Assembly: GCF_965638725.1 (NCBI RefSeq) | Contig: NC_134959.1 | Location: forward strand, 16,457,917-16,521,916 | Direction: 5' to 3' | DNA length: 64,000 bases | Origin: Aptenodytes patagonicus | Lineage: Eukaryota; Chordata; Aves; Sphenisciformes; Spheniscidae | Made by a program: the position numbers and the translations under genes | Part shown: in pieces, positions 37,501 through 52,500 of the stretch | Numbering within the stretch: the stretch's first letter is position 1 | How the letters are laid out: the number at the start of each line of letters is the position of its first letter | Notes under the pieces: model-generated | Told to the model about the DNA's origin: nothing | The model's database searches: none | What the model saw: the letters and a program-made list of their open reading frames with translations, nothing else

Positions 37501-40500
37501 GTGGACTTAAGTTTTATAGACCTTCCTTCTGATCCCTACCTAGCAGTTTAGTGGACCATTGTGCGTTTTGTAAAACCTGTGCAGCTAAATACGTAGTTAG
37601 TGGCAATAATGATTGTTCTCTTGTGTCAGCACCAGGAAGTATTGGTTGGATTTTTGGTTTTTATCAAATACAGAGTAAACACACCCGTGATCAGGTGATG
37701 TTAAAATTAGATTTCTCACCTTCTCCAAGTTATTTTTCTAATTCTATTCAATATTGCTATCCTTGCAACACACTGTTCCTGATACATGATGTACAAAGTG
37801 CATCTTCAGCTGTAATGGATAAATTAAGGATGGAGGACAACTGAAAAACTTAAAGGTGATATGTCATGTTAAACTGTCTTATCTATGAATTTATAGCTGC
37901 TAATTCCCTCAAAGCTTTTAGGACTACCACTGTCCTTATGTTTTAAATTGTGCTTTTGAAATGTCAACATTTAATTGTTCAGCCTGCAAATGAGCAAGAA
38001 TCCTGTTACTTTCTTCCTTGTTCTGTAGTGATTTTTGGCAGGCACCTAATAACATGTATGTGTGATTCCTTTTTTTTTCTTTCTTTCTTTCTTTCTCTCT
38101 CTCTTTCTTTCCAAAGGTGCCATTCTTTCTATTCATAATCTTCACAGTTTATACCATGCTGCCCTTTGGGATGAGAGGTGCTGTCATAATTAGCGTTCTT
38201 TCTGCTCTCTCCCATATTATTGTTCTAAGCATTGTGGTGAGCATGTCTTCTCGGGAAAATAAGGAACCCATTCTATTTCAGGTAAGAATATACTACTTGG
38301 TTAAGTAATTAAATATCCTAGTCGTATTACCATTTGATATTGGCATAACTATCCTGTTTAGATAAGTTCCAAACTTCCACATGGATGTTCCAAATTCAGG
38401 GATTTGGAGCTTGAGCCCAATGTGTTTTGCATGCTTTTCATAAAATTGCAATTCTTCTCATCTATAATGCATTTTTGGTTTTCTGACTTAAGTGGAAGAA
38501 GCAGAATTATTATTTTAATCTTTTAACTAAGTTACTCAAAATATGACAAACTTTGTCACAATCATTCTTCCCAATCTGTGCTGTTTCAGATGGGTTCTAT
38601 CTAACTTCATCTGGCACTGCCTACAGGGTGGATCAAAAGGGCCATTGCTGCCCTGGGGAGTCAGCAGGGCCTGGGAGTGCTACTGGGTGCTTTCAGGGTT
38701 CCTAACACTCATTAATAGGGTGTGTTCAAAGGAGCACCCCAGCTCTTTTGATGCAGGTGTGTGTCAGACTTCACACAGCACGCTGATGCATGAGTTTGTA
38801 GACTGGTTTCTCCCTAAATCAAACACTGGTGCCTGCAAATAAATGTTAAATGATATAGCAGAATTTTCTGTTTCATTATACTAGTGTATGTTCGTACAGG
38901 AATGCCTGTGACTGTGACAGTTAGCTTATATTTTCCAGGTACATCCTGGCTAATTGAAACGCTATGACTTGGTGTGTGACAGGGTAAGAGAAAAATTGAA
39001 CGTGACCTGGGATTGATTGTTTTTAAGGGGCTAGTATGTATATTGGTGAAGTATCAATGACTATTCTGCAGCAGGTAAATATTTTTCTTCTTGTGCAGCT
39101 ACTTGCCAATGCTGTCATTTTTCTTTGTGGTAACTTGATGGGTGCATTTCACAAACGCCAAATGCAGGTTGCTTCGTGGGATTTGTATAGATACACATTA
39201 AAGTGCATTCAGGTCCGAATGAAATTGAAGATTGAAAAGAGACAACAAGTGAGTGAACTAATTCATGTTATGAATTGCTTGTTTTCATTTCTAAAGTCTG
39301 TATAATTTTATAATGTTGGTGACTAATGCATGTTGAAAGGCATGGTCCAATCTTTGTGATACCCACCTAGTGTCGAAAATAAAAGGTGTGCCATTTGTAA
39401 CAAAAGAAGGAAGTTAAAGGGAGGAAGCTGTTCTCTGTGGCTTGTCTATATGAGAATCACAGTATGTGTAACAGGAATGTAGTTGCCAGTTGTTTTAGTT
39501 ACTTTTTTCCTAGTATAAAATGTTACTGGGACTCGCCCAAGGTAACTTAAAAGAGCATGCCCTTAATGCCCTGAAAAATACTCGTAATTTCAGCAGTTAG
39601 TTTCATGCTTCCCTCGGTCACATTTTTTTTTTGTTTTGAATTCCAAAGTATTATTTGTTCTTGTATTTTCTTGTCTCACAAACTGTTTTTCTTTTGCTAG
39701 AAGGAGAAAATTGGAGCCTAAGGGAGAAAAAAAAAAATCATATAATAGATCACAGCATACAAGTATGACAACATTTATTTCCATTAACTCCAGTGGTATT
39801 TAAAGAATAAGCAAGGAACATGAATTTCTTATTGAGGAAGGATTATAAAGAATTATCAAAGCTGAAACTAGGGCTGGTATAAGTAGGGTTAAGAACAGCA
39901 GCTCTAGAAGGCTGATGTGTACCGAGTTCTCTGCCCACCAGTTATTAGATAAAAGGAAGGGGCTGAAAAGTGACTGACTTGGTCAAATTGAAAAGAAGAA
40001 AATGCCACACTGCTAGTGCGATCTGTCCTCTGATGCTAATCTTGTGAGATGAGATGACAAATCTGCATGAAAGCCCTGGCAGAATTTCCCCACGCATCAG
40101 CCAGGGAAGCATCTGATCAGCTTACACAGGCAGTGTGCTCTCATTCTTTGGGCGATGTGGTAACTTGCATGGGTTCTTTTGGTTTTTTTATGGTTGCTTG
40201 TTTGAAGTGTAGATGTGCTTAAGTCTATGGACAGCTTTCTTTTCATTTGTGTTGTAATTTGTCACACAATTTTGAGTCTCCTTTTTGCCACCCACTTTTT
40301 CTCTGTGAAAATGATGTGAGAAATGCAGTTCAGGGTTCATCATCACTTGCTTCCTTGAAAACCGTGTAATGTGTCAGCCTCAAATGGCCCCGTTATATTC
40401 ACTGGGGCTCTGCTGTCAGTTTAAATTGTTCCCCAAGGTTGACTCTCCTACTATTAAAATGCCAGAGGAGGGGAAGGAGGTGTTTCTGGGGGCAATCTCA

Positions 40501-43500
40501 AACTAGACTGCTCTCTATACCTACTGTAGTCCAATACTTATGCTCAAGGACTCCCTCTTCCCACTCTGATCACATGGCATTTCTTTTTGGTGGCAGGCAC
40601 TGGTTAAGTAACCCTGGCAGCTTACTGCCATCTGTATACTGCTGCATCAGGTGTTCAGGAAAAGGGGACAAAGATTTGGTCAAAAGGGACAGCATTTTAC
40701 TCAGTTACACAATATGTTGACCTTGCTGGCAATACCATCTGAAAAAGTTCCTGCTTGTAGCTGCTCCACGCAACAATTTCCTTTTCTGTGGTGACTCTGT
40801 CTCTGGGGCGGTAGAGCCCTTCCTGGGTTAAAAGTACTCTCTTTGTCTTACTCTTCTGCCCAGCAACTTAGCAGGCTCTTCTTTGAAGAACAGGCTTGTA
40901 AGTCAAAGCCAGTGTAAAACGGTGCACTGAGTAGTCAAACAATGTAAGTGGTTTTTGAAGAGTCTGTATTCTCACTCAGTTCAAAAGACTTTATTTCAGT
41001 GGCATCAGTTCCTGGTTCATTTAAACTATAGCAGCATGTTGTCGACACTTTTGTATCTGTTGCTGCTTTTCCAGCATTTGAGAATTCACAAGGGTTTTTA
41101 ATACTGCATAGATTGTTTGTTATAGAATATAAGCTTTTACCAGAAGCTTTATCAGATGATGCTAACATAACACTAGGATTGGTGGACAAAATAAGTTTTC
41201 ATTTATCCAGAAACTGTAGTACTGAATACTGAATTTTTCTGTGTTTCATGGTTACAGAGAGATGTCACATCTAGGTCACAAGGAACAAAAGAAAAAAATA
41301 TGCAACACCCTTACTTAACTGTAAAATCGCTGCTTTTGAGAAGAGAAATGTAAAAGTCTCTTCTGGAAAACCTGATACACATTACTCAAAAGCTATTTGA
41401 ATAAAGGCGTTTTATTTTCTTTAAGTCCTTCTTGCAGTCACTAAAATCCTGCAGTTTCAAATTTACCATGTTAAGAATTTTGCATCATTAATTTTATTCC
41501 CTCTCCTTTTAGGAAAATTTGCTTTTATCCATACTGCCAGCTCATATCTCTATGGAAATGAAGCTAGCAATCATAGAGCGACTAAAGGAAACTAATGATA
41601 ATAGGCAAATGCACGACAACAACTTCCACAGTCTATATGTAAAAAGGCACCAAAATGTTAGGTAAGCGGAAACTCTAGAAGTAATTGTATTAATATAAGC
41701 TGCTGATTCTTAACAGTGTACATGGTCTAGTGAAATTACAATTTGGAGGTAGACTTTCAGGCTAAAGTGAGCTGCTTTCCTGTTAGGGGAAGATAATGTG
41801 TCTTGAACTGATGTGCTGTCTTATAAATCAGTTGAGATACTTGAACCCTTTTTTCTGGAGCTGTTTTCCAAAGAGAGAGATACTTTCTATTAAATGCATT
41901 TTGATATTTAAGCTGACTGTAGAATAGACATATCTTCATTTTTCAATTATGTTTTTTCCTTTTGTTCTTGTCTAGCATTCTTTATGCAGACATTGTAGGA
42001 TTTACTCGCCTTGCCAGTGACTGCTCTCCTAAGGAACTAGTAGTGATGCTGAACGAACTTTTTGGAAAGTTTGATCAGATTGCAAAGGTAGGTGTTGCAG
42101 TTTGTTGTGCAGTAGGGATAAAGGCCACCACCGGAAAAAGAAGTCTTTTCTGCAAGACAGAAGACAGTTGGTGTTAGTGCTTCTGAAGTCAGGAAAGGAA
42201 GACTGCTTTGGCTTTAAAGCTAACTAGCAAAATCACATTAAAACAAAATTTAAAACAAAAATGGGAAATTTAGCAAGTTGTTACTGTAATTCCAATTCTT
42301 GAGACTGGAGGTTTATCTGTATTGTTCAGGAAATTTTCTGACGGCAATAAATGATTGTAATAGGACCATAAGCTGTGTATACAAGCTCTATTGAGGAGCT
42401 TTGCTGTGTTCAGTTAGAAGGATTGTTTGTTGGTTCTACAAATGGAGAACTCTCAGGCACACATTTAAATTCATAAATTCAGTCATACTGCATCAGACCA
42501 AGGAGTTCTTTAGCTCAGCAGTAATAATTAGTAATGGATACTTACAGAAAAGTGTAAGAATGGGAAGTAGATTAACATGGTCCCTATTAAGACATACCAT
42601 CACTACTGAGCCTTCAGGCTGGCAGTAGCTCTTACCACTTCCAAGTGCTGCTTGAGGCTAATTTCTTTGCAACTGTAATCACACACTCAGTTTTTGAGTT
42701 CTCAGATTACAGAGACTGTATCATATACGTGTTTGCGTCATTGACTCTATGTGATGATTTCTGTTATCCTCTAAAACTGATCCTAATCTTGGATATATGT
42801 TCTGTCATATCCATTGATTTTTCTGTTAGTATTATGAGGCAAATATGGCTTTAGGAAAAGAAACGCTGTATTTTGTTGCATCCAATGTGACATCAAAAAA
42901 AACAAATACCAACCCAAATTCTGATTCTAGAAACTTTAGCATTGGTAAAGCATAAGTCAAGGCTAGTGACTACCTAGCAAAACTTCCCATGGTTTAAAGA
43001 TGTTGGTTTGATTTCATAATTGACTATATTTTGATATACTGAATGCAAATTAGAAAATTAATGGACTTGGAAAGTCTTGTTTTTGTGAAATTCTAAAAAT
43101 TCTTCAGAAAAAATGGGAAAATGCTAAAATGATTAATATAGCAGAGGAATGAAATTGCTTTAATTAAACCTTTGTGGATGTCATTGAGTAAATTCTTAAA
43201 TATATCACTGATTAAAACCTGGCTAAAATCGTAGCTGACCTTTTTGACTAAATGACATTGCTAATCTTTGTATTTATATGAATTCAGTTGCTGTTAAAAC
43301 CTCAAGTACTGGCAAATGAGAGTCATACTAATTGTATTGTAATTGTCTTGTTGTGAAGCAGCTATTAAGAACACACAGAATAAGTCATGTTGTCTTAGTT
43401 GCCACGAGCTTTTTATGCCAAAGTAAAAGCTGAGGTTAAAGACATTTGGTCATTTTTTGCAACTGTCCCTCAGATAGAAAAATAGAAAAGATTCCAGATT

Positions 43501-46500
43501 TTGAGTGATATCTTTTAATTTCTCACTCCTGTCTGCAAATTGCACTATTTAAAAAAATGTCTGGATTTAGTGAGTCAAGGTCTTTTGCAACTCTGTGGTC
43601 GAGACGTAAGAAGAGATTCCTGCTTTTTGTGCTATTTTTGTTCTGCTGGGGGGTATTCTCAGTCATCTTTTCCATAATGTAAAAATGTTGTAGGCTCCAA
43701 TTTACCTAATAAAAGTTGATGGCTAACGGGGACACTGAGCTGGATACTGAAGTCTAACAGCTCTAATCTAGGGCTAGGTTCCCCTGCTGATCTCTGAAAC
43801 TGAAGCACAGGGCTAGCTTATCGCTTGCTGCGATGCTCAGAACCTACTGGATGGCTTAAGATGGTGGAGAATGGTGGATGTTCTCTTAAGGCTTTGACTG
43901 ATGAGGGAGAACAGCTTAGTTTGGTAAATTGCAACTGATTTGGGCTGATTTTGGAGTTGATTGAAGAATTGCTGGGCTGTTCCCACAGCAGGGAGGGTTG
44001 GGCAGCTGAAGGTGTCAGCTGGCCGAAATTAAGCCATCTCTACTCATCAGTCAAACACTATACAGCCTGGCAGAATTAGCCCTGGCTGGCTTGCAACCTT
44101 TGTAGTTAAAATTCTTCAGTAATGTTTTAACAAAAGATGGTATGAGGAGCTCTTTGCTCTCCCCCTTTCCTCTCTCCAGCCAGTCATGGGCAGCAGTATC
44201 CTCTGTTGCATAGTTAGGAAAAAGTTTGCTGCTGCCAGATAGTATTGCGGGGTTTTTTATCAGTGATGGCAAACTGTAGTGTGTGCCGGCTTCCTCTTCA
44301 GTCATATTTGAAACAAAAAAAACCCCCATTTTGCTTCTGCAAAGCTACCAGGTTGGGCATCTTAATCCCAAACTTCTCCCTAAATTCTGTGCAGGTTTTG
44401 CAACACTGCACAATGTTACTTATGAGACTGCCATGCAAAAATGGAGGAAAAGGTGAACAAACTGCATAGAATTCAGGTGTTAATAGAGACAAAGATTAAA
44501 AGAGAGATAAGTAGATTTCATCCTTTAGATGGTAAACTCTGTGACAATTTTATTTTTATTTATAGTTTCCTAATTGCACACAGTTCCAAGAATAGTCAGA
44601 AACTAGTAAGATGATTTTATTTCAGAAATGCTTGTGGTGGTAATTTCTGTTACCCTCCAGTGAGCAACGTCCAGGCATTTGGATGTGAGAAAAGAGAAGT
44701 AAGCTTTGCTTCAACAGGGATTGAATGAAGCCTGACTTTCGCAAAACGATACAGATGAGTCCTAGTTTGGTGTCATTCGCCTACTTGCAGTTCATTTTTT
44801 CCTATTAAATATGTTTACTGTAATTTCACAGGAGAATGAATGCATGAGAATAAAAATCCTGGGAGACTGTTACTACTGTGTCTCAGGCCTACCTGTGTCC
44901 TTACCGGTTCATGCCAGGAACTGTGTTAAAATGGGACTCGACATGTGTGAAGCAATAAAGTAAGTATAGCGCAGAAGGCACTTTAATGTATCAAGGCTAT
45001 GAAGATATTGAATAAAGTCATTCTTAGTTTTCTTGTCAACGTTCAAAGTGTATTTATTAGCTGTAGTTGGATAGTTAAGCATTAGCTCATAAGTTTGTCT
45101 CTTGTCTTTGCACTAAGTGTATAATGAGACTCAACCTGAACAGATCTCCAGGAGGAGGAGAGAAAATCAAAACTGTAACTTATGCTCTAATACCTTCCTC
45201 CATCCATAGGCAGGTGAGAGAAGCCACAGGAGTGGATATCAATATGAGGGTTGGTATTCATTCTGGGAACGTGCTGTGCGGTGTGATCGGCCTCCGGAAG
45301 TGGCAGTATGATGTCTGGTCGCATGACGTGTCCTTAGCGAACCGCATGGAGTCAGCAGGTGTACCTGGGTGAGGATCTTCTCTGTCGGTGCTCATTCACT
45401 CTGTCATCATGGTTTTCATAATTCTGGTTTATGAGTCTGGAATTTGTAACTGTGCCATGATGCAAATCCTCATAATGGGATGATGAAAATAGGACAAATG
45501 TGTACTTACCAGAGCTGTAAAATGTTAGTATTTTCTGATTCTGTTTTCAATGAATTATAAAATTCTATTCTTAGGCAAGTGAGTGCTGCTTGACCTTCCC
45601 TTCATTGGAGAAACTTGTGCATCTTCAGCAGTGCGTTATGTTGACTTAGTTAATCATGTGGTGCACAGGGATACTACTATATTTGTAAGTTTAGCTAAAG
45701 AATAGATATGCTACTTATGTCGACAAGGCAAAGCTGCATATTTACCTAGTGTTTCTGTTAATACATTGATCAGTCCCACTTGATTTATATTAGCTCTATA
45801 TTCACCACCACCCCTGCCCCAAAAACCACAAACAACTCAGAAATTAAAATGCAGCCTGATGAGGAGCATCCAAGCAAGGAGAGTTTGGAGCGGTTGGTTG
45901 TTGCATATTCTCTCTGTGTAGCATTTGCCGCAGGCAGAACAGGAAGGAAAGTGAGTGGTCCTGAGTGGAAGAGCTGAGGCAAAGCAGTAATGTAACTTGC
46001 CATGTGCTGCTCAGCAGTTCAGAGGATTGGGTCTGAGCTTGATATTCATGCTGCCTTTTTTAAGATGCTCATTGAAAACAACAAATGTTTTTAAAAAACA
46101 CCAGCAGCATTTTGTATTTTCCTCATTTAGGAAAGTATACTTTTTTTCTATTTTTGAAGTTGAACTTGGGGATGAGAATTCAGCTACGAAACTTCCCCCC
46201 CCCTTTCTTTTTGGTAGTCTGCACCAAAGACCACCATATTATGCGGATTTTTTTTTTCCCCATTCCCAAATGAGACCATGATTTTGTAGGTTCTTGATAG
46301 TCTGTGCCAATTAGTACTTAATAATTGAATGGCATTCCTGTGGGTGTATGTTTAAGCATTAAAGTATTAGTTTCTCTTGGAAAGTGATTCTAACCAGTGA
46401 CTTTATAGGGTTTCTTATTATTTCTATGCCTCAGACAGCTTTTAGGTATATGCTGGTAACTTAAAAATTAACTTCTGCAAAGTGATAAGGGGATATGAAT

Positions 46501-49500
46501 ATCAAATTATTTTCTTGCATTGGTGACCGAAACAGAAAGAAAACTAATTTGAGCTTGGTTAACAGTTGCAATACCATCCAGGTTGAGTGTTTTAGTGTGT
46601 CGACTAAGCATGATTAAACAAGAATACAGAGTTGTAAAGTTTCTTTTGTTGGTAAAGCAAACAACATGACTCTGAATATGGCAAGAAAACATACTTTTCT
46701 TAGTCACATTTAGGACCATTGCCTAATCTTGAAGACTTTGATTATTCCGTTACGTTCTTTGTGCTTATATTTGATAATCTGTTAAAGAATAAAGCTGGTT
46801 TAGGTTGGCATGCTGATTCTGAAACGTTACACTTAATGCTTCTTATATCTATACATGTCTAGTACTCGCTTATCATGTGTTTCAAAACTAGCCAGAGGAA
46901 ACCTTCCACTTGTGGAAGACTGAGCCTCACAGGGAGGAAGGGTTTCTATTCATTATGCAAATGTTATGTTATATTTGTTTCCCGCTCTGCGGAAAAACGA
47001 TGTGTCTGGGATTCCCCATTCCAATGTTAGCTAGTCCTGCTCCTTTGGAAGCAGAAGTTTTGTCATTAGGAGCAGTTTGAGGTTTTTATTTAAAATAGGA
47101 AGTATATATATTTTGGGTTTCTGTAAAAGAAGGAATTTAAAGACTTTTGAAAGGATGCAGGAAAACTTCTAGCTTTATAAATATTTTATTTCCATTGACA
47201 GAGTATCCTTGTTCATCTTCTTTCCAATTTTAAAAATTATTTGCATTCATAACAATGTAATATACTAGTAAAGCAGAAAGTGCTAGCATAAAACCAAAAT
47301 TAAAAATGCATTTACGGCCAATTCTCTCTAATATGTATATGCCTGAAAGATCAGAATATGTTATTCTCAGGCCTGTTAGCATAGGAAATTGAGTGCACTG
47401 TGTTAGATATTCTGTACTAGCATGGTAAGTGCAATAGTGCATGTTACAGCTTGCCTTTGAGAGGCAGCTTTAGCGGTAGCAGCTTTTGGTTATGTGCTGA
47501 TCCTGGAATCCAGTAAGCATTAGTAACTGCTGAGAAATCATCGGCATAGTAATTTAAATGGAAAGAAGTTTGCAGTAAGGTCTGAAATGTACTACGGCAG
47601 TGTGTGATTTGGGGAAGAGGGGAGAGGAAGCTTGATAAAAGGGAAAATGGTGGATAGTGAACAAATGTACTGCCTTTTGAGATAAGTGGAAAACCACAGA
47701 AAACTTGCTGCAGTACATGACTGTGTTTTAAGGCTCAGGTAATACAGACATCACCCAGTATGCCTCAGTCTCTATGGCAGAAAATGGTGCTTTAGAGCAA
47801 GCTTTAAAATTTCAGATTTGAAGGTTCACCTCGATTGCAAAATTGCATAATCAAAGTAACAATTAAAAAAACAGTTTTTTGAGACAATTACCAGTAAACA
47901 AATAAAAACATGCATCCTCCTATATTCTAAAACTCTTACCTTTTGGCTCCAAAAGCATGGAGGAATTTTTTGTTCTTCCTTGTGGGAAGCCACAGCTAGT
48001 GGTCTCCAGGTCTTGGCTAAATTATCTTCAGGCAAACCTACATGCAGCGTAAGAAAGTAGAGGCGGATGGGACAGTGATCCCCTTGCTCTCTGTAGTTAG
48101 GCAGGGGTGCTGCACACTATCAGCTTCCATTCTGGAAATGTTCTACTCCCAGCTCTGTGCTGACGGATTGTAGGACTGGCAGCACAGTGTTTAACCCCTC
48201 CACGCCAAAGAAAAGTGAGAAAAGCTGTGGGAAGATGGACAATAAGAAAGTAGAATATAAGAAAAGAAATGCTATTTTATGAACACACTCAAGTCCCTTG
48301 TTGAGAAATTCTATAGAAAGGTATTACCCATAATTTATATGGCAATACGTGATTTGGGATACTGAACTAAATAATGTTTAAGGAAAAGTGTGAATGGGTA
48401 CAGAAAAATACTAGCTGCTCCCCATAGAAGTGTGTTGCTGTTGTTGCTGTTATGCTCTCCTCTGTTTCAGTCAGAAAAGACAGACTTTCAGAATTATCCT
48501 CCTAGTTGACAAAAAACCTTTTCCAGCTTTTTTTTCCAGACTTTGTAACCATCTCCTCCCTTCCTCATGCATTTCTAGCATGAGACAATCCTTGCTTGTG
48601 TTTTGTTCGTGAGCTCTCTGTGCAGCCCTTGCCATCTGAAACAACCTACCTGTGAGTCTGTCTGTCTTGTCAGTCATCAGATCTCCTTTGATCACATTTC
48701 TTCTTGTTTCTTATATGTCTCTGCTTATTTCAATTTAATTTTATACTGATACTATCTCATTCTGGGAAGTGTTTTTTTAGCGTACTTGCTATGAAGGATG
48801 TGCGACGAAGAACTGCAGTAAAGGCTTGCAAATACGGTTTTAAGTACTGGCAGGATTTTGCAGTTGGCTGCCAAAGCACAAGATGTCTGAAAAGCAGCAA
48901 TGTCAGCAGTGGCCATTGAAATGTAAATGAAATGCTTAATGTGACCTTTCTGTAAGCGTTTGGGTCTCTTGTTCTTTCTCCCCTTCTCAGCCGTGTACAC
49001 ATCACTGAAGCAACATTAAATCACCTCGGCAAAGCTTATGAAGTAGAAGAAGGGAATGGACACCTGAGGGATCCTTACCTTGAATCCATGAATATCAAAA
49101 CCTACTTAGTGGTTGATCCAAGGGTATGTGTATGTTGTTAAACATGCATATTTATTCAAATATATACATACATTTTTTTAAGTACATAGGTGTCTGTGGT
49201 GCATACACCTTTTTAATTCAGGAACAGAAAGCATGGTATGAGTCATCTGAGTAGCTTGGATTTGGGACTTCAGATCTGAAAGCACGTCCTACTGTTTTAT
49301 GATGTCTGTTAGCTTGAAGGTAGTAAGTGTTATGCTGAAACCTCTTATGTGGTCCACTTAGAGTAAAAAATACATATTTGACTATGTATTTGCGTGAAGT
49401 GTCTCTCTCACAAATCCAGGTCAAAGGGTGGGATGAAGTCATGAAAGAATACCTGTACTCTGTGGCCACTTTCAGATAAAATATTCCCTGTAAAATAGCT

Positions 49501-52500
49501 TCTGACATCTTCTCCCTCAGTATATTAGATGTGAGATTCACCTTCTTTTCAAGGTGTAGAGTTAGCAACTGTTGGTTGCCCCTTTAGAGCCTGGTAACTG
49601 CAAACACCTGGAGTATTGCTAATTTGAATTGGCTTGTGGTTGATGAGTAAAATATTTCAAAAGAAAAAAGAATGAAAATTACAAACTTCTTTCCTTCAGG
49701 ATCTTTACAGGAAGGAACAGTATAGAGCCACTTTTAACTAGCAAGAACTCAATCTTACCTTTGTTGCATGTTTTATGTACTCAACACTGCAACCCCCCCT
49801 ACACGTACACAGCACATATTCTCAGAATGAGGATCTAAGTCCATTGAAATGGTCCCTGCTCACTTGAAGATACCTGTGAAATGTTAGAGAATAACCAGTC
49901 ATTGATGTATCAGTTTATTCTGTAGTTTCACCTTCCTTGTAGGCCCACAAGGGCATTGCTGTATACCCTGTATATACTGCCTGACTCTTCACCTGTGACG
50001 TAGGGATATAATCTAATGTCAACTCTGTAATCTGTATGATCTTCTCCTAATCACTGTTTTGATACGCCCTAGCTCAGGAATTGGGAATCTTTTCCCCTGC
50101 TGTTGTGCTGACTGCAAGGAAACTGTATCTCTTCATAAGATCCAGCGATCTCTTGCATCATTGTAAATAAACCAGGAAGTTTGAATGTTGCAGTGTTACA
50201 AGCGAAGGCTTGTAAAGGCAGCTGAAGCAAATTCATTATGTCATGATTTGCTTCAGCTCATGTTAATTAAATGAGATAAAGGAATTGAGGTTGGCTGACA
50301 CATTGCTGATATGTGTTTAAAGTCCTACTAAATAGCTAGATTGTATAGTCCTAAACTACTCAAGTACACAGAGCTTCATTTCTTTGTGATTTGTACCATT
50401 TTCTGTTTTCTAAGTGAGTGTGTTTTTTATGTTAGTCCAAACAATGCGTATCAAATAATCATCTCCCTAAAACAAGAGTTAATGATGGGCTGAAGATGCG
50501 AGCATCTGTTCGGATGACACGTTATTTAGAGTCCTGGGGAGCAGCCAGGCCCTTTGCCCACCTGAACCACAGAGAAAGTGTGAGCAGTGACTCTTCGAGT
50601 TCACAAGGAAGGCGAAGAAAGGTGAGTTTTGAAGTAGTGATTGTCATCCTACAATTGCAAACTGCTCCTTGTGTCTATGGTGTGAAACTTGAAATCTGAC
50701 ATGGTTTTTGTGGCTGAATTTCTGCTATTACTCTTGGTGTTAAATGTATACACAGAACTAAGAAGGTATCTTTGAAACAACTATTTCTGTCAGAACTTAA
50801 CAGTATTCAAAGTCTGCCAATCTCTAGCATGCTATACTCTTAATAAACCTTCAAAGTAAAACTTTGAAACGATCTTTTTTTCCCTGACATTTTTCCATCT
50901 TTGGGTCCTGCTCGCTACATGTGGTTTTGGAAAAAAGATAATTTATCCCAGACTCCAGATGCACTCAGTATTTACTTAAAATGTATAGAAAATAAAAAAT
51001 CCCTTCACATGCTCTGCCTGCAACAGGATTTTATCAGTAAAGAATTTTTAAGATTAGGAATACTTAAGATTTTTAAGATTTTAAAATTTAAGAAAACTCA
51101 TTTTTCCTTCCAGCTGCCCTTCCTGAAAGCTGAAAGTCTACTTGCCTCTGCTGATGTTAGTTATTTCAGTGTGTGGAGAAAAACAAGAGGGAAGATCTGT
51201 TCAATTATCTTCTAACAATTTTTTTGTCAGAAACCACTCACTTGTTAAAGCAGAAAACATTGCTGGAAAGGGTTGATTTTGATAAGCTTTTCTATTTGAG
51301 AATGGTCTTGATTTTTATTTGTGAATAATAGTGTTTTTGGCAGCTTCCTGAAGTTTATTTTCGATAGTTGTTTGCCATTTACTGAGTGTGTAACTTATTC
51401 TTAACTCCTCATTTGATTTAGGAAATACCTTTGTGTTCCACTGGGCGCCAGAGAACTTCTGATAGGTTTGTCAAGTACTTCCTTTTTTTTTTTTAAAAGA
51501 TCCTGTACTCCTCTTGCAGTTCAGTGTACTGTAAGCATGTGATCTTTTGGTTGATTAATCACTGTGTGTATGGTATTCCTGCATTAGAAAGGTTAAGCTA
51601 AATCTTTGGCCTTTAAAAAACTTCTCAATTAACATTTTTTATTGTTAGCAGACTCTAAAAGGAGTTTCCCCCCTGCTTTGTCTTACTGGCCCCTCAGTCA
51701 TTCAGGTTGCATTTTGCCTTATGGGCTGTAGCAGGATGGAAGGGAGTAGGGAAGTAAGAGACCTAAAGATCACTGAAAAACAAATCAAAACATCTCATAT
51801 ATTGTATACATGTATATATTATAACCGCTTGTGCTACCTCAGCTTTTAGTTTTCTTACTCATAGATGCTAGATTTGTTTGTAAATATTATAGTACAAAAT
51901 AAATACAGTTTAACATAATATTATAAGTAAATATATATTACATTTTAACAAGTTATGTCTTTGGTTAGTAGTATTAATGTATGCCATTGTAGTCTAATAA
52001 AAAATTGGCACTATATGTAGAAATGCTTACAATGGTACCTGTACCACTGAGGTAACTAAGATGATGATTTTTCACTTGTGAAACATTCTCTTAGCTTATC
52101 AAAATATGGTCTTGAAAAATGCATGATTTAAGTAACTAGAGAAATGCTTAGTAAAGTGCTTATGGATGTATATGTTTATCAGTTTGGAGCATTCTTGTTT
52201 AACTTTTCCCTGGTAGCTTACCCCACTTGTGTACTGAGAAAGTATGGTCCTCTGTAGCCATTAACTGTTTCTGAATAGCATTTGTGACATGGACTTCATT
52301 TTGTTCTCAGAAATTCATCTCAGAAGGGAAGGATAGAGGAAGATATTTATGATGAAATGATGTCAACCATTGAGGGCCTCAGTTCAACTAAGTATGCAGT
52401 ATTTTATTTTTTCTTCATCTTTTCTTTGAGAATAATCTGCATTCTTAATTTTAAGTCTAGATATAACATTTACTTCTCAAAAATGAAAAGTTACCAGGAC

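Noticed and set aside
45124..45209. ATG and open frame running from intron 8 in frame into ADCY7 exon 9
   Set aside because: The 28 upstream codons have no similarity to any cyclase, and the CATCCATAG acceptor with matching phase places the exon start at 45210. An alternative internal start is conceivable but unsupported.
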